Assembly (NCBI GenBank): GCA_945837185.1
Contig: CAMAMZ010000072.1
Span: 1 to 9,725 of the forward strand
Length of the DNA stretch: 9,725 nt
Origin: an uncultured Bacteroidales bacterium
GTDB lineage: Bacteria > Bacteroidota > Bacteroidia > Bacteroidales > Bacteroidaceae
Direction: 5' to 3'
Shown here: positions 1 through 7,095 of the stretch, in pieces
Numbering within the stretch: the stretch's first letter is position 1
Layout of the letters: each line of letters begins with the position of its first letter
The notes under the pieces: model-generated
What the model was told of the DNA's origin: nothing
The model's input: only the letters and a program-made list of their open reading frames with translations
The model's database searches: none
Program-made: the position numbers and the translations under genes

Positions 1-2
1 TA

Positions 3-230
3 TCAATTCCTTGCAAGCTTTATGATAGTAGTGTAGAAGTCGTGAAGCAGTTGAGTTCTATACCTATCCCCACTATTTTTCTTCTGACCCCGAATGCGCG
101 TAATCAAGAGGAAAAGAATTCTATCTTGTCATCTGAACGAGTTAGTCTAAGCCTTATGAAATATATAAATCACTTTTATAAACTAATCGACATTATGATA
201 AATAAAATAACAGAAGAATTCATAGGATAG
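3..230 (+). CDS. Possible C-terminal end of an unidentified protein, cut by the left edge
   Basis: The third plus frame is open from the first bases of the window to a TAG at 228-230, about 75 codons. No ATG lies near the left end: the first ATG is at about 157, and a GTG at 42 is the only earlier candidate start. If this is a gene, it therefore probably begins outside the window. The predicted tail has a hydrophobic stretch (SIPIPTIFLLTP), then a charged segment (NQEEKN), then a Lys/Ile-rich end (KITEEFIG). I recognise no family motif. An open frame this long is uncommon by chance in AT-rich DNA, which is the main support. The next 240 bases hold no obvious terminator. It could also be a decayed gene end or a chance frame. 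Confidence 0.3.
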   Translation, partial: SIPCKLYDSSVEVVKQLSSIPIPTIFLLTPNARNQEEKNSILSSERVSLSLMKYINHFYKLIDIMINKITEEFIG

Positions 231-251
231 CATCGATTGATTAAATAAGTT

Positions 252-401
252 CTACTTCTGTGGAATGGTGCTTGCCCGTTGTGACTTTGACTGATAGATG
301 ATGTCATTGATTATTTTCCTTCCAGTTCCTTCTGCACCCTCTCGGATGATTACTTCGTTTGTGATGATGGCATTGACTATTTTCCTTCCAGTTCCTTCCC
401 C
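252..401 (-). pseudogene. Start-less minus-strand open frame spanning the left direct repeats; possible gene remnant
   Basis: On the minus strand a frame of 49 codons is open from just after a TAA (plus 402-404) to a TAG (plus 252-254). It contains no ATG. The 36-bp direct repeats lie exactly 66 bp, or 22 codons, apart, so the frame encodes the same phrase twice: EGTGRKIVNAII and then EGTGRKIINDII. The substitutions between copies are mild (Val/Ile and Ala/Asp). This could be the remains of a repeat-containing coding end, or an intergenic repeat that happens to be open. I do not recognise a family. Confidence 0.25.
297..398. repeat. Direct repeat pair, 36 bp each at a 66-bp period
   Basis: Copy A is at 297-332 and copy B at 363-398. 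Each begins GATGATG and ends CCTTCCAGTTCCTTC, and 34 of 36 bases match; the differences are T/G at the eighth base and T/C near the middle. The 30 bases after copy A (333-362) do not resemble the bases after copy B, so this is a duplicated element with a spacer, not a full 66-bp tandem unit. There are only two copies. The core TTTTCCTTC also occurs in the repeat patch at the right edge, but the two families otherwise differ. Confidence 0.85.
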
Positions 402-405
402 TTAA

Positions 406-415
406 GTTGCGCAAC
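406..415. promoter_or_regulatory. Perfect 10-bp palindrome upstream of the S9 peptidase promoter
   Basis: GTTGCGCAAC is perfectly self-complementary and lies 36 bases before the -33 element of the following promoter. Its TTGCGCAA core recurs inside a second perfect palindrome, TTTTGCGCAAAA at 615-626, in the first codons of the peptidase gene. This fits a dimeric repressor site, but no cognate regulator is visible in the window, so the operator role is only inferred. Confidence 0.3.
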
Positions 416-451
416 CAAGAACCCAATGCGTGTTTTTCTTTCAGAAAAATG

Positions 452-483
452 TTTGGTACTTTCAACATTATTATCTAACTTTG
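452..483 (+). promoter_or_regulatory. Bacteroidota-type promoter for the S9 peptidase gene
   Basis: TTTG at 452-455 matches the -33 element and TAACTTTG at 476-483 matches the -7 consensus TAnnTTTG, with 20 bases between them, the usual spacing in Bacteroidota. Transcription would start near 488-491, leaving a leader of about 70 nt before the ATG at 562. The leader is AT-rich and has no clear Shine-Dalgarno sequence, as is common in this phylum. Confidence 0.75.
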
Positions 484-561
484 CAGAAATATCTCGAAAA
501 GCTTACACCTGATTGCATTCGACGAAATAGTATATAAATCAACAATAACTTAAATTTTATC

Positions 562-3438
562 ATGCGAAAATTAATTGTATCACTTTTGCTGGTTGCCGCT
601 GGTTTGATGACGACTTTTGCGCAAAACCTGACAAACCAGAAGAAGCCGCTCACACATGATGTGTATGACCAATGGCAAAGTATCACATCGCCTTCCATTT
701 CGGCACATGGCTTGTTTACATTATGGATTGTGACGCCACAGGAAGGTGACGCTACGCTCTATGTAAGAAACAATAAAACGGGCGTAACTACCACTATACC
801 AAGAGCTTATGGAGCTGTGGTTACGCGTGACGAGAAACATTTGATTGCAAAAATCAAGCCCCAGTTTTTCAAGACAAGACAAGCAAAAATCAAGAAATTG
901 AAAGCTGATGCCATGCCAAAAGATTCTTTGGTTATTGTGGATTTGGCAGAAAATGGCATAAAAAAGTTTGAAAATATTTCAAGCTTTAAAATGGGCACCT
1001 ACAATACACAAACGCTGGCTTTCTATGTAGGAAAACCCAAACCAGAGGCCAAGAAGGCAACACCACCTACTACTGAGGAGAAGACGGCCAAGGAAAAGAA
1101 AGCAGAAAAGAAAGCTGCGAAAAAAAAGGATAAGAAGAACAAGAAGAACAAGGCTGAAGAAGCCACACCTGCTCCTGCTGCCGCAAAAAAAGAAAGTAAG
1201 GATGCAGCCGGCGATTTGGCTTTGTACACCTATGCCACAGGCGACACGATGCGCATTAAATATGTTTCGGCCTATGAGATGAGTCGTGATGGTAAATGGC
1301 TGGTGTATGTGCGTAAAACCGACAAATATTGCCACGAAATGTGTGTGATGAATTTAGGAACCCGTGAAACAACGACCGTGACTCCTACCTTCCCCCACAT
1401 GGGAGCCCCTATTCTCAGTCAAAACAGCAAACGATTCATGTTCCTGGCTACAACAGATACCGTAAAGTCGGGCAGCCAGCATTGTGATATTTATGAATAT
1501 AGTTTTGGTGGCCAGCTTACAAAGCGTGTGGATCATCAGGCGGCAGAAACGGTAAAGAAGGGATGGGGAATTACTGCCAGTTCCGCTCCTTCCTACAACA
1601 AGAATGGTGATAAGATATTTGTCAAGATACAGCCTTATATAGCGCCAAACGACACTTCGAAACATGATTTTGAAACCGCAGAGCCTAATATCTGGCGCTA
1701 TGATGCTGATTTGATTCCGCCTATGCTTAAGGTTTCAAGTTGGCAGAACGGCAAATATGGTATTTTATGTAGCGTGGTTGACGGGAAATTGGTTTGCCTT
1801 GGCAATTCTGTTTTTGATGCAGTAAGTACACCCTATTCTGGCAACTGTCGTTATGCCATATCGATAGATGGTACAGGAAGAGAGGTGCAAACGCAATGGG
1901 ATTATCAGGTTACGAAACCCTTCTATTTGGTTGATACCCAGACTGGCAGCCGCATAAAAGTTGCTGAAGGCAAACTGGCAGGCCAATCCATATCGCCCGA
2001 CACGAAGCATGTGGTATGGTATGACTTGCAGCAACGTGAGTGGATGCTTTGGAATGTGCAAACAAAGCAATCCCGCAGTCTGACAGCCAGCATGAAGGTT
2101 AATTTCTATCAGGAAGATGACGATCATCCCATGTTGCCTTCACCCTACGGAGGTGCTGCCTGGACTTCGGATAGCAAAGGAGTGATTGTGCCCGATCGGT
2201 TCGACCTGTGGTATCTGCCTGTAGACGGAGGCAAACCTGTTAATCTGACCGCTGGCAAAGGACGCAAAGACAGCATTCGCTACCGCTATGTGAATACGCA
2301 AAGTGCCGAGGCTGCACCTGGCATAAACAAGGCACAACCTTTGTACCTGAGTGTATATAGTTATAAGACCAAAGAATATGGCTATGCGCGTACCGACTTC
2401 AACAGCCGTCTCACCACCCTACTCTATGGTCCTTATACCTACAAAGAATTGGCCAAGGCCGACTCTGCCGATGTGTTTATCTATCGCAAAGGCAACTTCC
2501 AGATACCTACCGACTTGTATCTTCTTACCGATCACAGCGAAAAGTTGAGTGCTATCAACCCACAACAGAAAGAATACAATTGGGGTGTGCCAGAACTCTT
2601 CCAATGGAAAGCATTTGACGGTACGCCACTTGATGGTGTATTGTACAAGCCGGAGAATTTCGACGCCAACAAGAAATACCCTGTGATGATTTATTTCTAC
2701 GAGCGTAGAAGTGAGTCGCTCTATAATTCTATGGTACCCGCCCCCAGCCGTAGTACGGTCAATATCCCCTACTTCGTGAGCAACGGCTACATCGTGTTTG
2801 TTCCGGATATTGCTTACAAAGACGGGCATCCTGGCGAATCGGCCTATAATTGCATTGTGTCGGGTGCTAAAGCCTTGGCAAAGAACAAATGGGTAGACAG
2901 CAGCAAGATGGCCATTCAAGGACAAAGTTGGGGAGGCTATCAGGTGGCTTACCTTGTTACCCGGACCGATATGTTTGCAGCAGCCGGTGCCGGTGCTCCT
3001 GTGAGCAACATGACAAGTGCCTATGGTGGTATCAGATGGGGAACGGGCATCAGCCGCCAGTTCCAATATGAGCATACGCAAAGCCGTATCGGTAAAGACT
3101 TGTGGAGTGGCTACGATTTGTATGTTGAAAACTCTCCTATTTTCAAGTTGCCGAACGTGAAGACACCTCTTCTCATCATGCACAACAATAATGATGGTGC
3201 CGTTCCTTACTATCAAGGTATTGAAATGTTCATGGGCTTGCGCCGTTTGGGCAAACCCTGTTGGTTGCTCGAATATAATCGTGAAGCCCACAACTTGGCA
3301 CAACGCAAGAATGCGAAAGACTTGAGCGTCAGACTGTCTGATTTCTTTGATCATTATCTGAAGGGAGCTCCGATGCCAGCATGGATGAAACCCTCTACTC
3401 CCTATGTGGTGAATGGCAAAGAGATTACAGTAGAGTAA
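562..3438 (+). CDS. Secreted S9-family (prolyl-oligopeptidase-like) serine peptidase
   Basis: This 958-residue protein starts with a clear signal peptide (MRKLIVSLLLVAAGLMTTFA, cleavage expected near residue 20), so it should act in the periplasm or envelope. The middle has the repetitive WD/beta-propeller-like character of S9 N-terminal domains, with many short strands such as SRDGKWLVYVRK and SPDTKHVVWYD. The C-terminal third (about residues 720-940) is the alpha/beta-hydrolase domain. The triad is intact: Ser789 in GQSWGG, Asp878 in HNNNDGAVP and His910 in REAHNL. The family hydrolyses oligopeptides, often dipeptidyl- or prolyl-type, but the specificity here cannot be read from sequence. 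Residues 158-213 are an unusual Lys/Ala/Glu-rich low-complexity linker (for example KKAEKKAAKKKDKKNKKNK) set between ordinary propeller sequence. The coding DNA there is nearly all purine and holds A8 and A7 runs. The gene has its own promoter and ends before a strong hairpin, so it is probably monocistronic. Confidence 0.93.
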   Translation: MRKLIVSLLLVAAGLMTTFAQNLTNQKKPLTHDVYDQWQSITSPSISAHGLFTLWIVTPQEGDATLYVRNNKTGVTTTIPRAYGAVVTRDEKHLIAKIKPQFFKTRQAKIKKLKADAMPKDSLVIVDLAENGIKKFENISSFKMGTYNTQTLAFYVGKPKPEAKKATPPTTEEKTAKEKKAEKKAAKKKDKKNKKNKAEEATPAPAAAKKESKDAAGDLALYTYATGDTMRIKYVSAYEMSRDGKWLVYVRKTDKYCHEMCVMNLGTRETTTVTPTFPHMGAPILSQNSKRFMFLATTDTVKSGSQHCDIYEYSFGGQLTKRVDHQAAETVKKGWGITASSAPSYNKNGDKIFVKIQPYIAPNDTSKHDFETAEPNIWRYDADLIPPMLKVSSWQNGKYGILCSVVDGKLVCLGNSVFDAVSTPYSGNCRYAISIDGTGREVQTQWDYQVTKPFYLVDTQTGSRIKVAEGKLAGQSISPDTKHVVWYDLQQREWMLWNVQTKQSRSLTASMKVNFYQEDDDHPMLPSPYGGAAWTSDSKGVIVPDRFDLWYLPVDGGKPVNLTAGKGRKDSIRYRYVNTQSAEAAPGINKAQPLYLSVYSYKTKEYGYARTDFNSRLTTLLYGPYTYKELAKADSADVFIYRKGNFQIPTDLYLLTDHSEKLSAINPQQKEYNWGVPELFQWKAFDGTPLDGVLYKPENFDANKKYPVMIYFYERRSESLYNSMVPAPSRSTVNIPYFVSNGYIVFVPDIAYKDGHPGESAYNCIVSGAKALAKNKWVDSSKMAIQGQSWGGYQVAYLVTRTDMFAAAGAGAPVSNMTSAYGGIRWGTGISRQFQYEHTQSRIGKDLWSGYDLYVENSPIFKLPNVKTPLLIMHNNNDGAVPYYQGIEMFMGLRRLGKPCWLLEYNREAHNLAQRKNAKDLSVRLSDFFDHYLKGAPMPAWMKPSTPYVVNGKEITVE

Positions 3439-3507
3439 CTGCTGTATGGCAAGAGTAACCGTTTGAAGGGAGATTCCTTGCTAACAATCTCCACAGCATT
3501 AAAATAA

Positions 3508-3554
3508 AAAAAGCCCGAGTGCCCACTTGACAGTTGTGGGTGTTCGGGCTTTTT
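3508..3554. terminator. Bidirectional intrinsic terminator between convergent genes
   Basis: The left arm at 3508-3526 (AAAAAGCCCGAGTGCCCAC) pairs over all 19 positions with the right arm at 3536-3554 around a 9-base loop, with three G-T wobbles in the middle. The GC-rich stem is flanked by A-run and T-run on either side. It can therefore end transcripts of the S9 peptidase from the left and of the TonB receptor from the right, whose stop codon is at 3569-3571. Confidence 0.92.
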
Positions 3555-3568
3555 CAATGCGTTAGAAA

Positions 3569-5950
3569 TTAGAATTCAACTAAAAGTCGGGCATTCAGCA
3601 TTCTTCCTGTAAGGAAGTTGGGCACGGCATATTGCTGGTTGCTGACATCGGTAATCCAATAATAACTGTTCACATTATGAATGCCAAACAGGTTCAAGCA
3701 ATCAATACCCAACCAAATATTCCTCACCACCCCTCGCAGCGCACGGTCTTCGTTGTTGCGTATTCTATAACTCATGCCAATATCGGCACGCTTATAGGCA
3801 GGGGCTCGGAAAGCATTCATATCCTGATTGCTATGTGGTGCCGAGAAAGGCAATCCGTCAGCAAAACTCAGTCGGAGGGAGAGCTTCCATCTGTCAGTTC
3901 CTGGGAAGTAATCCGTGAAGAAGAGATGGGTGGCCCAACGTTGGTCGGTAGGAAGCGGTATCTTTTTCCCTTGGTAATTCATACGCGTGTTCATCAGCGA
4001 GAAGGTGAGCCATGAATCTGTTCCCGGAACAAATTCGCCATAGAGCTTCAAGTCGATGCCTGTGGCATGACCGCTGCACATCTGACCGGCATCATACACA
4101 ACCTTTACATTGTTTATGGAATAGGGAATAAGTCGTTGCAAAATCTTATAATAAGCCTCTGCCGAGAAGCGGAAGGGACGTTGTGACAAACGGAAACGGT
4201 AGTCATATCCTGCTATGAAATGAATGGAACGTTGACTTTTCACTTGTTTGTTTAAGTTTACCGTTGTAAAGCCGTTCGTGGTCATGGTATCTCTCAATTC
4301 CTTGTAGAAAGGTGCCTGATAATACAATCCCGTAGCAAAACGAAGCGTAACCTTGTCGTTGAAGGCAGGAATGATGCCGATAGCCATACGGGGCGAAACA
4401 ATCGTTTCTTTGTTGAAACTCCAACGACTCACCCTTATACCATAATGTAGTGTGTAGAGCGTTGTGCTCGAATCATTACCGGAAGTAAAACGCCACGTAT
4501 CCTGTAAGTAGGCTTCCATGCGATGGGCATCAAGCCGGTTACGGCCTCTCAGCGTATATATCATCCGCAATGCCTCACTCTGGTTCGGCATGCTATAGCC
4601 GGCCGAATCGCGCATTTCATACTCTGCGGCATTCTCTTTGATGCGTTCCCGTCTGAAGGTCAACGCTGTTTCAATCTGATGTTTCTTGAATTGCGTGTTG
4701 AATAAGAGTTTGGCACTTTCAGTCTGTGCTTTGAGGAAATTTCGGGCATGTTCAAAATAAGTTCCTACAGCCAGATTTTCCGTGGTTTCCGTTTCTGTGA
4801 GCCAATATTGCCCTTGAATATCATAGGTTTCCTGTTCGCGTGAGGAAAAGGCCGACAACAAGAGCGACAAGCCTGTATGGGGCGCAAACAGCCGCCTGAG
4901 AGTCAACGTGCCGGAATAGGTTCGGAAACGGTCTTTCTCCTGTCCGTCAAAATACACCTTAAAGTTCATTGCATGGGCAGAAGTGCCAAAGGCTGTTTCC
5001 CTGTTTTGCGGATAGAAGTTATAATGACTATCAGACACATGTCCTATGAAATCCACCTGCCAACGATGGTTAGGCTTATAACGCAGAAAAGTCTGGTAGT
5101 CAAGGAAATTAGGCTTATATTCGCCATCCGTTTCCAAGGAGTTGAGCAGATATTTGTTTGTTTTATAACGCAAGCCATTGGCCCACGAAAAATGGCGTGT
5201 GGCAACCCCCACATAAGCGCTCGCACCCAATAAACTTGCAGTTGCGTTTGCCTCAAACCGCTGAGGAGTTTTATAGGTGATATCGAGCGATGACGACATC
5301 TTATCACCATACTTGGCTTCAAATCCACCCGTAGAAAACTCTATCTTCTCAACCATATCCGGATTGATGATTGACAATCCTTCCTGTTGACCAGAACGGA
5401 CAAGGAAAGGCCGTATGATTTCCACATTGTTGATAGACACGCTATTCTCATCAAACGAACCGCCACGCACGTTATATTGTGACGACAATTCATGATGGGC
5501 AGACACACCCGCCTGCCCCTGTATAAGCTCCTCTACCGCGTTGCCTGAAGCAGAAGGGGCTAAGTGCGTGTCTTTCACTTGAAGCTGCTGCCCCTGCCCC
5601 GTTTGGATGCGTTCGCCCTTCACGCTCACCTCCTCTAACGTGTGATTGTCGCGATAGAGTGACACAGAAAGCGACATGCTGCCTTTAGGATGGCGCAACA
5701 CACGCGTCTTGCTGCGGTAACCCAGCATAGAGAACTTAACGACAACAGAATCGGCGCTGTTGAGGGTTAGTGTGTAGCGACCTGTAGAGGAGGCAAATGT
5801 AGCCTTGCCTTGCGCTAAACAAGACACGGAAACAAAGGGGAGAGGCTTGTTGCTTTCATCCACCACCCTCCCCCGCAGGGTGAACGTTTGGGCCATGACC
5901 GTTATATTCGTCAGTACCACCATTCCGATAAAAAGAAGGAAATGCTTCAT
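3569..5950 (-). CDS. TonB-dependent outer-membrane receptor with N-terminal carboxypeptidase-regulatory-like domain
   Basis: From the ATG at 5950 this is a 793-residue protein. That start is chosen because it gives a standard signal peptide (MKHFLLFIGMVVLTNITVMA, then QTF); the longer frame to 6034 adds 28 residues that would bury it and would overlap the upstream gene. Residues of about 23-105 form a CarboxypepD_reg-like beta-sandwich (FTLRGRVVDESNKPLPFVSV). Residues of about 110-225 are the plug, with AVEELIQGQAGV, YNVRGGSFDENSV and EKIEFSTGGFEAKYGDKMSS. The rest is aromatic-rich barrel sequence ending in LLVEF, with the terminal Phe usual for outer-membrane barrels. Such receptors import scarce ligands using TonB/ExbBD energy. 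No SusD-like lipoprotein or glycan enzymes lie beside it and it is shorter than typical SusC proteins, so a polysaccharide-utilisation locus is unlikely. The ligand is unknown. It lies 34 nt after the acyltransferase gene, probably on the same transcript. Confidence 0.92.
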   Translation of the reverse strand: MKHFLLFIGMVVLTNITVMAQTFTLRGRVVDESNKPLPFVSVSCLAQGKATFASSTGRYTLTLNSADSVVVKFSMLGYRSKTRVLRHPKGSMSLSVSLYRDNHTLEEVSVKGERIQTGQGQQLQVKDTHLAPSASGNAVEELIQGQAGVSAHHELSSQYNVRGGSFDENSVSINNVEIIRPFLVRSGQQEGLSIINPDMVEKIEFSTGGFEAKYGDKMSSSLDITYKTPQRFEANATASLLGASAYVGVATRHFSWANGLRYKTNKYLLNSLETDGEYKPNFLDYQTFLRYKPNHRWQVDFIGHVSDSHYNFYPQNRETAFGTSAHAMNFKVYFDGQEKDRFRTYSGTLTLRRLFAPHTGLSLLLSAFSSREQETYDIQGQYWLTETETTENLAVGTYFEHARNFLKAQTESAKLLFNTQFKKHQIETALTFRRERIKENAAEYEMRDSAGYSMPNQSEALRMIYTLRGRNRLDAHRMEAYLQDTWRFTSGNDSSTTLYTLHYGIRVSRWSFNKETIVSPRMAIGIIPAFNDKVTLRFATGLYYQAPFYKELRDTMTTNGFTTVNLNKQVKSQRSIHFIAGYDYRFRLSQRPFRFSAEAYYKILQRLIPYSINNVKVVYDAGQMCSGHATGIDLKLYGEFVPGTDSWLTFSLMNTRMNYQGKKIPLPTDQRWATHLFFTDYFPGTDRWKLSLRLSFADGLPFSAPHSNQDMNAFRAPAYKRADIGMSYRIRNNEDRALRGVVRNIWLGIDCLNLFGIHNVNSYYWITDVSNQQYAVPNFLTGRMLNARLLVEF

Positions 5951-5984
5951 GACAGTATAACGAAAAACCATGCGGTTTATTGCC

Positions 5985-6962
5985 TTAAGAAGTATACCAC
6001 CACGACAAAAGGCGGTTTGCCCATGATGGTGCAATATGAAACCATCTGTATTGGGCCACCGGCTTCCCCCCGAAACTCAGAATAAACTCACGAAAGGGAT
6101 TGCGCTTAAAGGGCAGACCAACATCCAGGAAATGTATATGGTCGTAATGGTGGAGATGGGCATGCTGAATAGCTTTCCACACCGTGACTTCTGCCGGATG
6201 ATAGGCGGAATAAACGGTTTGCTTAGAGGCCAAGAACCACATATAGGCATCTTTGCCGGAATATACGCACACGCATCCTCCAATAATCTTTTCGTGCAGG
6301 AAGGTGAGAAACACACATGAATTTCGGCTTTTCTGAAGTTCAACAAACAAAGATGCCGATGGAATATGCCGCCTGATTCGCATGGGCGAAAACCTTTTCA
6401 GCAATCGATAGAAAGCATAGAGTTCCTTCTCGTTGCAGGCTTCCCTTGTCGTCACGCCCAAGGCTTGTGCTTTTGCTATTTTCTTCCTTACCGATTCGGC
6501 CAGACGTTGTTCCGGAGGACGTGAATGGAGTGAGTTATGCACTTCCTGCCAATGAACAGGGAAAAATCGATGTTCGCGCAAAACGCTGTAGCCGAACATT
6601 TTTTGGGAGATGTCGCTAAACTCTACCGACACACACAGTTTCTGCTTGCATAAAGGCATCAAAGCTGCAAGGAAACGCGCAAAGATTTCCTCTTTGTTGC
6701 AATGGGCATCATACACCCCCTCACCATACACACGTGCCTGAAACACGATGAAAGGAGGAAGCCACCGATGACTTCTGCGGATGGTTACCAACAAATGGGC
6801 TGCCACATGCCCTGCATTGTCTTCGGCCACAAGCATATAGGGATATTGCCCCGGTGTCTTTTCCAATAGGCAAAAAAGTTCGGAGCTATGAAAAAAGCTA
6901 CGGGTTGACAATGTCGGCAAATCGACACTATGCCCGATTATCCTTATATTAATCCCTTTCAT
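5985..6962 (-). CDS. FemAB/GNAT-like acyltransferase (Acetyltransf_6 type)
   Basis: From the ATG at 6962 this is a 325-residue cytoplasmic protein with no signal peptide. The first half has FFHSSELF, TPGQYPYMLVAEDNAG and ARVYGEGVYD. The second half (about residues 165-310) looks like the FemAB/GNAT_6 fold: KKIAKAQALGVTTREA, then FLHEKIIGGCVCVYSGKDAY, MWFLASKQTVYSAYHPAEVTVWKAIQHAH and FLDVGLPFKRNPFREFILSFGG. Members of this fold transfer acyl or aminoacyl groups, often to envelope components; the donor and acceptor here are unknown. The frame extends 10 codons further to an ATG at 6992, but a TATTTTTG -7 element lies inside that extension, so I prefer 6962. This is the first gene of a two-gene minus-strand unit with the TonB receptor. 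The family call comes from overall pattern; I could not align it. Confidence 0.75.
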   Translation of the reverse strand: MKGINIRIIGHSVDLPTLSTRSFFHSSELFCLLEKTPGQYPYMLVAEDNAGHVAAHLLVTIRRSHRWLPPFIVFQARVYGEGVYDAHCNKEEIFARFLAALMPLCKQKLCVSVEFSDISQKMFGYSVLREHRFFPVHWQEVHNSLHSRPPEQRLAESVRKKIAKAQALGVTTREACNEKELYAFYRLLKRFSPMRIRRHIPSASLFVELQKSRNSCVFLTFLHEKIIGGCVCVYSGKDAYMWFLASKQTVYSAYHPAEVTVWKAIQHAHLHHYDHIHFLDVGLPFKRNPFREFILSFGGKPVAQYRWFHIAPSWANRLLSWWYTS

Positions 6963-6968
6963 ATATTG

Positions 6969-6976
6969 CAAAAATA
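6969..6976 (-). promoter_or_regulatory. Candidate -7 element for the acyltransferase / TonB receptor unit
   Basis: Read on the minus strand this is TATTTTTG, a full match to the Bacteroidota -7 consensus TAnnTTTG. It would start transcription at or next to the ATG at 6962, giving a leaderless or nearly leaderless message. No TTTG lies about 20 bases upstream on the minus strand, so the -33 part is missing and the promoter is only moderately supported. Confidence 0.45.
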
Positions 6977-7021
6977 CGAAAAGTTTCCGCAAAAGCCACT
7001 ATATGAACCAATTATTTTTTG

Positions 7022-7029
7022 TATTTTTG
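7022..7029 (+). promoter_or_regulatory. Candidate -7 element for the nitroreductase-led operon
   Basis: TATTTTTG matches TAnnTTTG exactly and is followed by CA, as in the S9 promoter (TAACTTTGCA). Transcription would begin near 7034-7037, leaving about 60 nt of AT-rich leader before the ATG at 7096. No good -33 TTTG lies 19-21 bases upstream. The element is an exact inverted copy of the one at 6969-6976. Confidence 0.5.
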
Positions 7030-7095
7030 CATGTCGTAGAACAGAAGCGAAACGGCAATAAGATATTTACACATTATTAAATATATATAGTATTT

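Noticed and set aside
2419..3354. Long minus-strand open frame (311 codons) opposite the S9 peptidase gene
   Set aside because: It lies wholly antisense to a catalytic domain with an intact triad, shows no recognisable motif, and is explained by the codon pattern of the real gene.
3569..5950. Polysaccharide-utilisation (SusC/SusD) locus
   Set aside because: The receptor is shorter than typical SusC, has no SusD partner, and no glycoside hydrolase or sensor gene is nearby.
5951..6034. 28-residue N-terminal extension of the TonB receptor
   Set aside because: It would overlap the acyltransferase coding end and place residues before a clear signal peptide beginning at the ATG at 5950.
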